NCBI GenBank assembly: GCA_020002185.1
Contig: CM034543.1
Location: 4,063,834 to 4,127,833 of the forward strand
DNA: 64,000 bases
Direction: 5' to 3'
From: Paraescarpia echinospica
Taxonomy: Eukaryota > Annelida > Polychaeta > Sabellida > Siboglinidae
The position numbers and the translations under genes are program-made. Positions 43,346 to 57,146 of the stretch are shown here, piece by piece. How positions within the stretch are numbered: the first letter of the stretch is position 1; the number at the start of each line of letters is the position of its first letter. Under the pieces are notes generated by a model. It searched no databases. It had not been told where the DNA came from and was given only the letters and a program-made list of their open reading frames with translations.

Positions 43346-44950
43346 GTGTGCGCGTGTACGCGCGTGTGTGTTGATATCGGTATAGATTCCACAAGGAAAA
43401 ACTGTGACTAATAATAATGATTATCTTACGTATATACACCTTATAATAATGTAATTCTTATCATGTACAGTCTTACAAGCTGTGAGGACCACTTAGCAAT
43501 TACGTAACTTTCGATAATAGAGGGGGCGCTGAGGAAAGCAATTACATAAATAAATAATACTATGTTAATGGAGTTATAATATATAATTTTGCCAATGCTA
43601 TGTATAACGGTGCAAAAGACGAAACAAGTACAGTGTATGTATAACTATGTATTATACGTGTGTATAGGAAGCACAATTACCTTATTCTTTGTATATGTTG
43701 TATTATGTAATAAAGTGATTCATTCATTCATAGCACTAAACAAGATTATATATGCCGTTTCACGTGCATGTCGCGTGCGCATAGGACATTTAGTACAATT
43801 GCATAATTGAGAAAGCAGTTTCTGTCAACATAAGAGCCTGAGTTGCTTGAGTGGCAGGTCAACTTTGGACCTGATGGGTAGAACTGCTTACATAACCACA
43901 CACTGGATGTGGCTTGGGGAACTGGACACGGGGCCAGTGTCGACGGACAACAAGGACAGTGACAACGAATCACGGTGCACAGATCACGTGTGTGGTTATT
44001 ACTGGGACGACGGATACTAGTAAGAACAGCAATACACATTTTATATATAGCTATATAACTGTGTGGTGCATGGTCACGTTATTTATTAATTCTGCCGGGT
44101 CTATCGGCGGTTTTGGCTATTGACATAACACATCCGGCCTTTATTATCGCCTGTGATATAGCTAGATGTTTAGAATGCTGTGTATTGTGTGCGGATAGTC
44201 GTGACACGCACACGCACGTTATCGTGAATCATTTATCTGAAAAGGCCAAGGGAGCATCCCATTACGTCATATGAACACGATCAAATTCCACGTAAAAACC
44301 GGTAGGGACGATCGAATGCTGCCGCGTGACGCGAATGAAGCCCCACTGTAGAAATATGGGTTCGTGCTCTTACTTCACCGGAAAATATTATCTGAATTGA
44401 AATCAAATGGTGCATTCTGGTTTATTACTTTGGTTTTTATAAGTGATAAAACAGAGAAAGTGCACGCGTGACATTCGCTTGATGTCTGCGGTTGGGATGA
44501 GCGACTGCCACACCAGACGCGCATGACCAGTGATATGTCTACGTTTGCACATACATAATTATTGACTTCATGAAGAGATGCGAAACAAAATTGACTCGTA
44601 TATCTAAGAAAGGAAGATGATACGCAGATAATAAAAACTTGGACTCCCGATAAGCCATGTAAAGGCTTCCTTAATTGTCCACTGACGTGGTATGATAAGT
44701 TAAACACGTAAATATTGCACGCACTTTCTTAATAAAAACTAATTTTTAAAATGATAGCTTAATTAGATCAGAATGCAACTTTAAATCTTGTTAAATGTGT
44801 TAACCTGTAATTATGGACAATTAATTGTCTGGTTGGAGTATAATTAACTGCTAACAAATGGAAAAAACATTGTGACACATATATACATACGCACGCATGC
44901 TTTCACACACGCACGCACGCACTTACGGAGGCATGCACGACGCACGCACT

Positions 44951-44953
<3 letters not shown>

Positions 44954-45034
<81 letters not shown>

Positions 45035-45050
45035 CACACACACACAAACA
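44954..45050. repeat. (CA)n microsatellite
   Basis: A nearly perfect CA run at 44954-45016 with interrupted copies to about 45050. Flanked by AT-rich sequence with no gene. Confidence 0.97.
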
Positions 45051-45620
45051 CCCATTGCAAAAATTATAATATATAATTCTATAGAATACATGCTGTAGGA
45101 AATATGACATACGGTTTTTTAATTATATTGTATATAGATTACTATACACACATGCAATAAACAAGGTGCTCGGAACAAATAATCCAACTGGCATTCGTGG
45201 ATAAAGAGTGTGGAACGAGTTTGCTTACGGCAATCTTTTATTTAACGGACCTAATTATTAGAAGCGTCCGCCTACTAGGTACACTCCTGAGGGTGAAGGC
45301 TAGGGTTATGGTCAGTAGAGGGGACAACTAATTTATACCATTTCTGGTTGCCAAAACGGTTGCCGTACTTTCAAACGATATTTCGGATTACTGATATACA
45401 AATAGAAGTTATTTACCTACAAATACAGTGGTACCAGACGATAAGAAAACCTAAGCCTGCACTCCACGGGGCCTTGGTAACCGAGGCCAGCGAGGATATG
45501 TGACGGAGACTAGCCTTGGATTGACCTTTATGGTTCTTAACAACAACGGTTGGGAGCGCTGTTATCTATAACATCGGCACTCATGAAATAACTGTAAATT
45601 CTAAGTTATACGATTTTAAA

Positions 45621-48600
45621 ATGTGTACCAGAAGTTTCGGTGCACTTACGCACACTTTATGTCGAAATGCCAGACAAACGAGTAAGTTACAGTGGCCAAA
45701 TCTGTCGATACCAAGATATTGAATCGCCCGATTAGATTTTCGTCTAAGTCTAAGACTAAGACGTCCGTCTACATATACGTTATCATGTCAAAATTAATCA
45801 TTACAGGGCCATTACAGTGTATGTAATTATGGTAATTTTCAGTTCCTGTTGAAAAGCAGGTGGAAAGTTTGAACCCGTGTTGTTTAGTGTAAAACAGTTG
45901 TAGGTACCTAGTTGTAAATAATTGTCTACGCCACACCAAGGTAAACGATAACCTAGCCAACGAATGAGCGGATGTAACATGGGCGATAATATGATGAAAA
46001 CGTCGTTAAAAACGCTTGTCTGCTTGGTGCTCTGTCGAATAATTTTGTTAATAAACACCGCCAAATTAATTTGCGTTAATTTTATGTTAGATTACAAAGT
46101 TATGGTTTATGTGATGTAGCATGTTCACTGTTACCCATGAAAATAGCCATATTTTGTAAGTTTTTACACCAAATTTCTCACATTTATTATGATACAGTGC
46201 AACAGGCTTATAACGAACTACTTTGTGGGTAGCTAACTAGTTCGTTATATCCGTGAATTCGTTATATGTGTACGCATTTACCCGCTAGGTGGCAATGTTG
46301 TATGTGACATTTTTTAAACTATTCGCCAGCTATCAAATGCAGAGATATTTTGTTGTGTAACATTTTAGATGACACATAAAACAGTTACAAACGTTACTAT
46401 TAAGTGTAGTTATAGTATAAGATCGCAGTCCACCGTCTGTGAAAAAGTAACAAAATACAGTATGACGTAAACACTGGCGAGCACGTCGAGTCAAAGCACA
46501 CTAAAACATGAACTGTGGCAGGATGTATTTCATCAACAATGAAATTCACTTCATTGGCAATAATTTCAGTGGCATCGTATGATCTTATCATCTATTTGCC
46601 ATTGCCCGAAAGAACATGAGTTGAGTCTTTCAGGCTGCACCATTCAGGGCATAATACTTTCTCGGCTATGCTAGATACCCTTTCAATTGGGGCTGATGAG
46701 GCTGGAACTGAGCCAGAGTTTGAAAACTCAGAACTGGAGTGAGTCACTGTGACAATCTGTACATGGCTGACTGAGGTATTCTTTCACCTCTACAATCAGC
46801 AATCTGCTGATATTATAATTTTGCAATTATATTTTCTGATCATAGACTACTATTTGTTGAGAGGGTTAGCACATAACAGGCTCAGCATCCCCTTTGGACT
46901 TTTTAGCCAGATTGCTGGCATGGGATTATACTAGTGTAGGAGGCAGTCTGACTTGAGCCACCTTACTTCTACAGAGGAAAACTGGCAGTTCTTGTTCTTA
47001 GCAATTAGCACTGTCAGCCACTATCAAGTGGCATGGTCTCCAAACTACATCAAAGGCATTTCCTGTCTAACTGGTAGGTTAACTGCTAATTGGCTCTTTA
47101 TGGACACCCTGGTGGCTTAATTAAACAAACAGGTTTATGGGCTGAACTGATAGCCTACAATTATTGTTTGCTTAACAGGGTGTTTCTGACTGGGAAAAGA
47201 TGCTGCCTGTTGCCATGTTTGGGCATCATAGTCATGGTTATCAGAGAATGAGGTTGTACTATGCGTAGGGATGGTCAGGTGGTATTATCATCTGTTTCAC
47301 AACGACTTTTTGTTCCGAAAACCAGGCTTAATATCGGCAAGCGTAGCTGCACCCACAATCTGGAATCAACTCCCTATCGCTTTAAAATCATCTGAGACTA
47401 AATACTTTCCGTAAAAAACTAAAGATTTAATTATTTGAAATTGCATTCCCACCCTAACCTTCGGCGGCCCCTTGCTCTAATGACGACTCTTGCTTGTCCC
47501 TGTTAACGATTTTGCCCAATGATTGTTGTATGTTGCGCCTCTAAGCTCAGATTCCTGGGGATTTAGGCACTATAGAAGTTTGTAATTATTATTCTATCAG
47601 AAATAACAAAGTATTTAAAAATTAGTTGAACATTTAAATATTTTGAGGAAAGTTTCATTGTATAACCAAATATATTTATTTTCCCCTGTACATATTGAGC
47701 AAGTTGTACTCGTAATGTACTCGTTAAATCTGAGTACAATGAGTACGAGTACGTGTTCATGACCCACAAGTTTTATAAGTACGAATACTTCAGAAATGTA
47801 CTCGAGTACATGAGTACCGAGTACTTAGGCCCCAGGTCTGTCCTCCATTGTCGTTTGTTTGCTGTTGGCTGCATGGCCATCAGACAACAGGAAATCCTCA
47901 AGCCAGTCGCAGTGCGCTGCAGCGTCGTCTGACTGTGTAGCCCTGTTACGGATGAACTGTCGTATAACGAGCAGCTAACAATCACTTTTGATGATTTTCC
48001 TCACAGATGATTTCCCTCATTGACCTAATTACTTTGGCACTGGCGCTCTGCTCGGCCACGGCTTGGCTTCCAGGTCACTGGCGAGAAGTATTTGCGAACA
48101 ATCGGACGATTTTCAATTGGACAGAAATTTGTTATACGGCGAAATTTGTTCGGGAAAAGATGTTCGTAATAACTGTGAATTCGTTATACCCGTGTTCGTA
48201 ATATGCGTGAATGCTTATAATGGAAAAGATAGGGAAAAAATCCGTACGTAAGAAATTGTTTCATTATATCCGTCAATTCATTGTATCCGTTTTCTTTATA
48301 AGCGTGTTGCACTGTATATAGATCTACATTTTAGTTTACTTACTACTTAGTGTTAGTTTTGTTGACATTTTATAGGGAGCATATTTTACACATTTATAAC
48401 GAGTCGTTATAAAGCATTAATGGCTTGGGTATATTTAATGTTGGTCTGTAATCCCAACTTAAGATATTTATACATGTTATTTCTTCTTGTTGAGATCTGC
48501 CAAAATGGTGGAACCCATCAGTGAGAGGTCTACCACGACGGTGGTTCGGTCAGCCCGCTGCGTGTACACATCCACATCTACTACAGCAAGGGGAGGTGAC

Positions 48601-51600
48601 GCCTGGAATCACAAAGCAGGAGTACTTCACACGGCGGTGTCGACTTATGTACAAGATCATGTGTGTAGAGGGCCACTGTGTTTCCAACAAGCACATAGTG
48701 ATCATCCCCTCAGCTACAAAACAGTACATGACACAAGACATACCTTATCCGTTTCGCCAGAACAGTAACTTTGTGTACCTGTGCGGCTTCCAGGAGCCTG
48801 ACAGTATCTTGGTGCTTGAGAGCGGGGACGCCTGGCCCACGCACACTGCCACGCTATTTGTGCCCAAGAAAGACCCTCACAAGGAACTATGGGAAGGTGC
48901 CCGATCAGGCATAGAGGGTGCCACTGAATTAACTGGTGTTGATAGTGCATACAATTTAGAGGATCTCGATAAGTATTTACAAATGTACGAGAAAATGGAG
49001 GAGTCAGGTGTTGTGTGGTATGACAGCAAGAATACGAGTCATCACGATCCACATATGAAGTGTGTCAAGACGTTTGTTAAGAAGCATCAGTCTGGATCCG
49101 TGCAGAATCCAAACCTTCTGATTCAGCTATTGAGAGTGTTAAAGTCACCAGCAGAGGCAGCACTGATGCAGCAAAGTTGTGATATATCATCAGACGCATT
49201 CAAGAAAGTCATGGCTTACTCCCATCCCGGTGTGAGTATCTGTCTTTACCATAATCAACAGACTCTGAAGTCAGAGCTGTAACAAGTACATTTATTTTGT
49301 ACTTGAGTAAAAGTACAAGTAACTTTGGAAAAAACTACTCAAGTAAAAGTACTTTGAAGTACAAGTAAAAAGTAAACAAATGTACTTGAAGTAAAATGCA
49401 AAAGTACTTTTCTAAAAAAACTTGACATGGTCACCCACTGCAAACAAACAAGTAAATTGAGTAGTGTGCAAAACAAACACTTTATTGAACAGGACAGAAT
49501 CCTCAGCAGGATACAGTGACAGGCTGGGTCCTCAAACAAATTATATATACTATGCAAGACAGTGACAAAAGAAATAAACTAATGGTAATACCCTATTCAG
49601 TAGTGTGTACAGTGAACACTAAATATTATTGTCTATGACCAGGCCTGGGGGTCCATATGTGAGACAACATATTGAAAACATGAACCAAGAATATATGTAA
49701 ACAACATTTATAGGCCCTGAAGCCATTGTTACTTTTATAAGAAACACTCACTTAAATATTCTTGTTTTGAGGTAAATCTTGAATCATTCAATGATTACAT
49801 GTTATAATGATCCTATTTTATGGTTGATGAAGATTACATAACTTTGAACATTATTTACTACACTGTGACAGTGCGTGTTACCTATGACTCTTCAAAATTA
49901 CATAATCGTTCGCATGTCAATTAGGGAAGGTTGCATAGCTGAACACTATTAATTCAGTTGTTCATAGACACGGTACCAAAACTACCGATGGAGTGAATGT
50001 CTAAAAAGTGATTTAAGCATTACCCCAGGTATGTATCCTAAAGTTGTGGTTTTGTACATGATTATAAGATTTAAACCTCTGAATATAAAATATCAAGGAG
50101 TATCTTAACAATGATGCTAGCTCGATTATTGTTAGTACTAACTGAGATTCAGCAAATTGTAATTATTTTTGAAAAACTAAAATCCACATGTCTTACCTTC
50201 ACCACCTTTGCAATTAGGCTTGCTAGTCAGCAGTGATTTAAAATACAACCATTGTTGATGTGTGCCAAAACAGATCTGTAGAAGGTAGACACGTCTAGAA
50301 CATGGACAGTACTGTGAATGAAATATTTGTTTTTGATGCAGGTAAATGAAGCTCATCTCTACGCCAAGATGGACTTTGAGTGTCGTGTCAATGGGGCTGA
50401 GTTCTTGGCCTACCCTCCCGTTGTCGCAGGTTAGTGGCTTCTTCTAGTTGTTTATATCTACTTTATAATAAAGGGCAAAAATTAGTAATCATGGAAAAAT
50501 TTAATGACTTTAACAATATAAAAAAAGTTATTTTAAATGATTGCCACATGAAATATAAATGATTGGCACATGAAATATAAATGATTGGCACATGAAATAT
50601 AAATGATTGGCACATGAAATATAAATGTGTACATACCACATAAGAAGGTTTTGTAGAAAGCAGAATTTGTTTATATTATATTAACTATTTTTTTAGACAA
50701 TATTATATATATCCTATGTTTATTTTCTCTGATATTTAAAGTCACAGCCATATCAAATTGATTACTGAACATTCTTCAGGATAATTCGTTTTTATTCATT
50801 ACAATTCTTGTTATCGTATCAAAAATAAAATTATATGATTTCTGACTGATAATCATAAGCTTGATTTTTCTGATATAACAGTAACTGGTTTGTTCTTACA
50901 TCTGAGAGACGTATTTTTCTGACATCTAAGAGACATATTGCAGGTGGTAACCGTGCCAACACAATTCACTATATCAGCAACAATCAGCTGGTTCATGATG
51001 GAGAGATGGTATTGATGGATGCAGGAGGAGAATACCATGGCTATGCAAGCGACATCACAAGGACTTGGCCAGTCTCAGGTTAACATGACTTCTGTCTGTT
51101 CTTCCTCCTTGTTCCCGGGTACAGGGTGAAGACGAGCTCCTGGACCTGTGCACGGCTCCAGCTGGTACAGGGTGAAGAAGAGCTCCTGTACCTGTGCACG
51201 GCTCCTGCTCTTGTTCTTCTCCATATCAGCTGCAATACTTAGGATATTTGAGTTGAAATGATAAAATAATACTGATAATGGTGAAATTGTAAAACAAATT
51301 TTGATTGGTGAAAAAGATAGAATAGATGGAGTGCAGTTGAACCTTCGTTTACGGTCACCTCAGTTAACCAGTCACCTCAGTTAACTAGTCACCTCAGTTA
51401 ACCAGTCACCTCAGTTAACCGGTCACCTCAGTTAACCTTGCCATTAAGGTCACCTTGGGACAGTCCCGAGTGATTTCCACAGTAAAACATAGGACATTTG
51501 TCCCGCTAATCTGGTCACCTTGCTATTCAGGAATACGGTCAGTAATAGAGTGCAAAAAACAACAAGATTGGCTGCAGATTATCCGCACTTACGGTCGGTC

Positions 51601-54600
51601 ACAGCTGGGCAGCCAAGATCGGCAGCTGTCACGGTCTTGCAGTGACGATCTGTGAACGGCCGTCCGCCCATCTGAATGTTTATTTGGCGACCGGCAAGTT
51701 TGGAAACAATAATAAAGACGCAAGACCCCAGTTATCGTTAGCCTCTATGTAGAATTTGGATGTCAGTTTATTAGCGGCTGAGCAGATTTTACAGACAAAA
51801 GAATCTTTGACCCTGACAATATGGCGCCGTCTTTTAGGCATCTGGGTGTTTGTTTAACGGCAGATGAGCTCCGTTTGGAGTAGTATACAGGGCTCAATTT
51901 TGAATGATAAAATGATGTCATACTGTAAAACTAAATGAACATGACAGTGTTATTTTACTGGTGTGATGAGATGATAATAGGTTGTCCGGAGTATCCCATA
52001 ATGCCTCTGGTGGGCAATGTGTAACTTAATCTAAATTAAGAGATTTCAAACTGCTGACACACTGTTTGCATCCATGACAATTTCTGCTTGATCATAATCA
52101 GCAAATAGCTGACGAAGCATCCTGTCAGCAAAGAATATACTGTAGACCCTACCAAAAATTACATTCTTTGATATAATTTATAAGATAAACCACAACGCTA
52201 TCAGTGGCATTAGTACATAAACCTTGGTAGAAATAATTGTATCCATTAATAAAATAGACACTACATTATACATGCTCATTGCTGTTAAAATGGAATGACA
52301 GGCTTAGGGCAGTATCCCTAATTCCCATTATGCTTCAGTCCACACACTTAGTATTACGGTCACCTCTCTATAACGGTTACTTTGGCCCAGTCGTGTGGGT
52401 GGCCATATTGCCGAGGTTTGATTGTACATTGATTCTAATAGCTAATACTATATAACATGATTTAGGATGAACATCTTTAGGCATTGAACCTTTAAGACAG
52501 ATGTAGGGCTTAACATTATTAGAGTTGATTACTGGGGATGATTCTACTACTGTCGTAGTATTGTGATTGATAGCTATAATACTATTGCATACTATTGCAA
52601 TATTGTCATAATTGAAATAGCATCTTAAGAATATTGCTATATTTTTCACAAGTAGCCCTGCTGATTTCTTTTGTCAACTATTGTTACTACTGAGAGTCCA
52701 GTATACGATCGGAGAACTTATTGGTAGTTAAAATTACTTTCAATGGTACTCTATCATCATATGATCACATCGACTATAGCGATGCATCGATAGTTCAATG
52801 TATTGTTACACCTGAAGATATCATGTTTCAGGTAAGTTTACGAGTGCCCAGCGACTGCTGTATGAGGCTCTGCTGGAAGTACAACTCAGCTGTATTGAGT
52901 ATCTGCAGAACACGCGACCGGTCTCTATTGACACACTCTACCAACACATGCTGTCTGAGCTGGGCCAACAACTACGACACCTCAGCATCTTACCTGCTCA
53001 TATGAGCAACTGTGAACTGGCACAGGTACACTAACTTACCTCGCAATCGCATGCATAAGGTAATTTACTTACCTTAGCTCCCTGGCATATCGATCCATCT
53101 GTTGACGACTTTAATATGGCTTATCGATTCTGAGATTAACTAACGCTTTTGTATTGATGCGCCTCTGAACTTGGTTTTTGAGGATTTAAGCGCAAAAGAA
53201 GTTGCCTTATTATTATTAACTTCTTAATCTCATGTGTAAACTAATTTAGGACAATGTTTCGTCCATCAAGCAACAAATTATGTACTTTTTCCGACTGATG
53301 AAAGCAGGTGGCACTGAATGGACTGCCTCATCAAAAATTAATCTACTTCTAATTTCTAGAAATGCCACATTGGCGTTTGATGTGGATAGAGACTGAAATG
53401 TACCTATTTTGATGGACAAGGTACAATGGTATTTCACTGAGATTGATGTGGATAGAGACTGGAATGTACCTATTTTGATGGACAAGGTACAATGGTATTT
53501 CACTAAGATTGATGTGGATAGAGACTGGAATGTACCTATTTTTATGGACAAGGTACGATGGTATTTCACTAAGATTGATGTGGATTGAGACTGGAATGTA
53601 CCTATTTTTATGGACAAAGTACAATGGTATTTCACTAAGATTGATGTGGATAGAGACTGGAACGTACCTGGATGGACAATGTGCGATGATATTTCACTGA
53701 GATGGAGCATAACACATAATGACGGCTAATATCCATCAATCAAAATTCCTCCTAATCAAAGATGTCAGTGTGATGGAGTGACAAGTCTAGATTAATCCTT
53801 GATCTCATGTCACTTTTATTTGAGGAGAGTACTTCTGTCAATATTTCTATTACTATTGAATAAAAATGTATATTTTATCTGCATGAATATGATGGGAAAA
53901 TGTATGACTGTTATTGTATTTACCAAGATATATTAGTGATGTGTGTGTCTGTGTTTGTGCGTTTGTGGTGTGTACTGTGTATGTGTGTGTGTGCATGCAT
54001 GTGTGCTTGGGTGCGTGTGTGCGTGCGTGTGTATTTGTGTATGTGTGCTTGTGTGTGCGTGCGTGTGTGTTGTGTGTGTGCGTGCGTGCATGCATGTCTT
54101 TGTGTGTGTGATACATGGCGGCAACCAACCAATACATGAAGGACTTTGTATACTTATGGCCCTCCTAATGACAACACCCTGAGTTCCATTATATGTCCAT
54201 ACGTTGCTGTAGTGACGTGTCATTGTGTCAGGCGGCGCGTCAGTTCTGTCCCCACCACGTGGGTCACTACCTCGGCATGGACGTACATGACACTGACACA
54301 CTGAGTCGACACGTCAATCTACAGGACAGCATGGCCATCACCGTCGAACCGGGTCAGTGCTTGCTCATGTATGACCCAACAGTAATGAATCTCAGTTGTC
54401 ATTTAATGAATTAATGGAGATGTGGAGTGCAGTGGTGCAGTGGCTAGAGCTTCAGATTCCCAGGGAGTAAAGTGTAAAGCGCTTTGAGCAGTCCTGAGGA
54501 CTGGATACTGTGCTATGTAAGAACTTACCTTTTACTTTAATTATTGACTCTGTACTCGGACACTGGATGTTTTTAGACACCCAGACAATCTGCAAAATAA

Positions 54601-55627
54601 TGCAAACATTTTTATTTTACTGTACTGTATGTTTTTAGACACCTGCTATTTTTATGTGTCTGAATATAAACAGTACATAATGTTTGTGTGTTTTCAGTCA
54701 CCAAAATTAATAAGTGTACTGTGTTTCTGGGCAGTTGAGAATTTTATTACTTTATGTGTGTGAGTCTCGTTATGATAATGGCAAACATATAGACCCATCC
54801 ACTGAAATGGACAAGTAGGTACAGTCGAACCTCATTTTACATTCACCTCTGTAATACAGCCACCTTGCAATTAAGGTCAACCCAGGAGTGTCCCAAATGA
54901 TTTCAATAACAGTAAAATATAGGAAGTTAGTCCTGCTAATAAGGTCACCTAGCTATTCAGGTCACTTTTGCCCAGTCCTGAGGCTGAACTTAATAGGGAG
55001 GTTCCCCTGTAGTTGAAGTGTCTTTAGGTGGTCAGCCAAGACCTTTGTTTGATATTGTGTGCCAGAAGGGGCTACATTCGAACATACACAGAACATGGTT
55101 TCATGAAGTATTCAGGTTTAATGAACATTATGTAACTTTATTCAGTTTTTCACAACAGTGCATGTTTTCTAAAGTTGTTCCAAGGTACTTGAAACATCCC
55201 CGACTGATCAAGAGATGATTTACATATTTTTTAACAATTATAGAAAACATCCATAGTATTGTGAACAGTGGTCAAACATCAGGCATGAACACTTTTTAAA
55301 TTATAAAAAATAGCTTTACAGTTTCTTCTGGGGTTGTTGATGAGTTTAGCACCCGATATGAAAAGCATCTAGCAGCAGTTTTATACCTCATACATGCTAG
55401 TTCAATTGTAGTTAATCGGCTGTTTTGTGTATTGCATATTCAAAGAGATACTTGTACTTCCGGCAGGTATTTACATCCCTAAGACCATGAAGGGCGTACC
55501 AGAAGAGTTCCGTGGGAACGGACTGCGAATAGAGGACGATATACTGATGACAAGTGATGGACCTATTGTTTTATCTGACAAATGTCCTAAACACCCGGAT
55601 GACATTGAGAAATATATAGCTGCTTAG
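45621..55627 (+). CDS. XPNPEP3: XPNPEP3, mitochondrial Xaa-Pro aminopeptidase 3 (M24B), seven exons
   Basis: It removes the N-terminal residue before proline and trims mitochondrial precursors. Exons: 45621-45681 ([20 protein letters not shown], an Arg-rich presequence, donor GTAAGT), 48495-49231 ([40 protein letters not shown]), 50342-50429 ([20 protein letters not shown]), 50944-51078 ([20 protein letters not shown]), 52832-53025, 54232-54352 ([21 protein letters not shown]) and 55467-55627 ([15 protein letters not shown]). Metal ligands are all present: two Asp of DAGG..SDITR, His of VGHYLG, Glu of VEPG and Glu of RIEDD. Phases join at every junction. Exon 1 is assigned because its one-nt overhang completes the codon at 48495, and this assignment is less certain than the rest. 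The gene is divergent to ST13. Confidence 0.92.
46195..48314. mobile_element. Pogo/Tigger-like non-autonomous DNA transposon, 2.1 kb, nested insertions
   Basis: Left end CAGTGCAACAGGCTTATAAC and right end (reverse complement) CAGTGCAACACGCTTATAAA, each flanked by TA (46193-46194; 48315-48316), as for Tc1/mariner/pogo elements. Subterminal GTTCGTTATATCCGTGAATTCG-type phrases recur near both ends. The interior contains a LINE tail (47281-47590) and a GAGTAC-rich stretch (about 47705-47830), and no transposase. It lies in XPNPEP3 intron 1. Confidence 0.75.
47281..47590 (+). pseudogene. LINE 3'-end fragment (same family as 17960-18440)
   Basis: It shares CATCTGTTTCACA-CGACTTT, TGACGACTCTTGCTTGTCC and GGGGATTTAGGC-TATAGAAG with the copy at about 18110-18440, with an internal deletion. 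It is nested in the 46195-48314 element. Confidence 0.8.
49285..49425. repeat. AAGTACTT-rich repeat stretch in XPNPEP3 intron 2
   Basis: Many overlapping AAGTAC / GTACTT phrases of both orientations, typical of some hAT-type MITE ends. No coding content. Confidence 0.5.
50537..50626. repeat. Tandem repeat, 22-bp unit, four copies
   Basis: The unit ATGATTGGCACATGAAATATAA is repeated about four times in XPNPEP3 intron 3. Confidence 0.9.
51335..51640. mobile_element. MITE-like fragment with 17-bp tandem repeats
   Basis: Begins CAGTTGAACCTTCGTTTACG; five copies of AGTCACCTCAGTTAACC follow (about 51355-51437), then GTCACCTTGGGACAGTCCCG, which resembles the interior of the MITE at 54832-55009. 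A related end-like stretch occurs at about 52355-52430. XPNPEP3 intron 4. Confidence 0.5.
53150..53215 (+). repeat. Short LINE 3'-tail remnant
   Basis: TGCGCCTCTGAACTTGG and GAGGATTTAAGCGCAAAAGA followed by TTATTATTA match the tail of the LINE fragments at 18370-18440 and 47530-47590. Confidence 0.55.
53378..53703. repeat. Tandem repeat, about 66-bp unit, five copies
   Basis: Units start GATGTGGATAGAGACTGGAA and contain ATGGACAAGGTACAATGG and TATTTCACTAAGATT; the last copy is shortened. The unit length is a multiple of three, so the minus-strand ORFs here are artefacts. XPNPEP3 intron 5. Confidence 0.92.
54425..54542 (+). repeat. tRNA-derived-type SINE
   Basis: A GTGGTGCAGTGGCTAGAGC stretch resembles a pol III A box. 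It is followed by CCAGGGAGTAAAGTGTAAAG, CGCTTTGAGCAGTCCTGAGG, ACTGGATACTGTGCTATG and a T/A-rich tail. The 3' part recurs at about 1500-1606. A clear B box is not visible. Confidence 0.6.
54832..55009. mobile_element. 178-bp Tc1/pogo-like MITE
   Basis: Ends CAGTCGAACCTC and (reverse complement) CAGGGGAACCTC, flanked on both sides by TA. The interior phrases GGTCAACCCAGGAGTGTCCC and TCCTGCTAATAAGGTCACC recur in altered form at about 51440-51540. Confidence 0.75.
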
Positions 55628-57146
55628 GATTTGTTTATCTCATGTTGTAAAATCTGTAGTGTCCCACTGATGTGTGCATTATCTACCCTTGGGTGTCTAG
55701 GTGGAATTTTGGATAACTGAACATCCAGTAACCAGACATAGAAAAGTGACGAGAGACACTAATAACTGGATAGCTGAAGTTGTTTAATTTCAGCTATGCA
55801 GTTAACTTGATGTGCCTTCGTCTTGATCAACTTGACATGAATACTTCAGTTGCAGGCAGCTATGTATATGCCCTCAGTTTTACCATACAGCATACAGCAG
55901 CCACTTGCTACAGGGGACACATACTCGTCCTTATATCCAGTGTTCTCTATATCCATGGGTGTATAAAACTTTGCAGGTCAGAATGGGGATTTCAGAGATG
56001 TTCTTTTGTTCCATTCTGAATAAGTTTGATAGCCTGTGCCATTGTGTTATCTCCTGCACCTTTGTACCCAGGCTATGGCTCATAGATCCATCAAAGCAGG
56101 GTCAGTGTTATCAGACGGTGTCCATAAGATGAAACACCACCCAGAGAAAGAACAGGAAATACTATGAAATGTGGCACTGTTTGTAATTGAGTCCTGCAAG
56201 AAATGACATGTACAAATGACATGTACAGCAATAAATCATATTATGTGTTCCGTTTGTTTAATGTTGTACTTATTTTAGATACACGGTGTCGGTTTGATTA
56301 TGCAATTGGGGCTTACCTAAGTGTCAGTATTATCACTTTCAGGTGGGAATACTTCTTTTTTCACTTGATTCTGCTTTTTATCTTTCATGATGAATAGTTA
56401 CAGTAAAGTGCATCTATTTCTTGCACGTAATGCCATTCTAGGCACATGCTAATTCTACGGTCTGAAGTGATTTAAGATGTTCTTGTGAATGATCTCACCA
56501 CAAAAAGTATAGCCACAAAACTGTATATTGAAATAATAAAAACAACACGTGACTTTGGTACAAATAGAGGAAAGCACTCCAGATGCAATTAGCATTAATA
56601 AAATAATTTTTACACAGTACTATTCGACTTTGGAACTCGATCTCTGAACAGTCTAGATGCATTTAAGAACAGCATCCAAACATTTCATTATCTTAGATTA
56701 TAGAGGCCAACAAGTTCTTGTGAATGCAGTTCTGTTTATTCTCAAGTTATTTGTGTTCATTTTTATTTGTATGGTGTATAAATAAATAGTTTAAAGATCC
56801 AACGTACTAATACAGAACACATTAACTTAACGACTCATTTTTCGGATACGAAAGTGCTCCGAAATAGTGGCGAATCTTAAATATTGTCTATCCCCTAATT
56901 GTGGACTGATTCGATAGTGCCTACACAATGTTGCCGTCTATTAGTTGGTGTCGCCCGTTAATACTATCAAATAATTTACATCCAGTCTTATCCGCTAGAT
57001 GTCGGCACCGGTATATACTATCGCCCGTGCCTCCCCCTGACGGGTTATCACGACATCTGTTTACGGAATGTTACGTTCTTGTGATAGCGTAAATCCTAAA
57101 CATTACGGTCGCACTGTTTGACACCAGACTACGCGACATTTCGGCG
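55628..57146. other. XPNPEP3-PPAT intergenic region
   Basis: No gene was found. About 56610-56790 holds a possible LINE 3' remnant (reading TRSLNSLDAFKNSIQ). The region ends in the PPAT promoter, in which no TATA box is evident. Confidence 0.5.

Noticed and set aside
53246..53710. 154-codon minus-strand repeat protein
   Set aside because: It is the translation of a tandem repeat with a period of about 66 bp inside an XPNPEP3 intron.
54425..54500. Functional tRNA gene
   Set aside because: Only an A-box-like stretch is present, without a B box or cloverleaf, and the 3' part recurs elsewhere; a SINE fits better.
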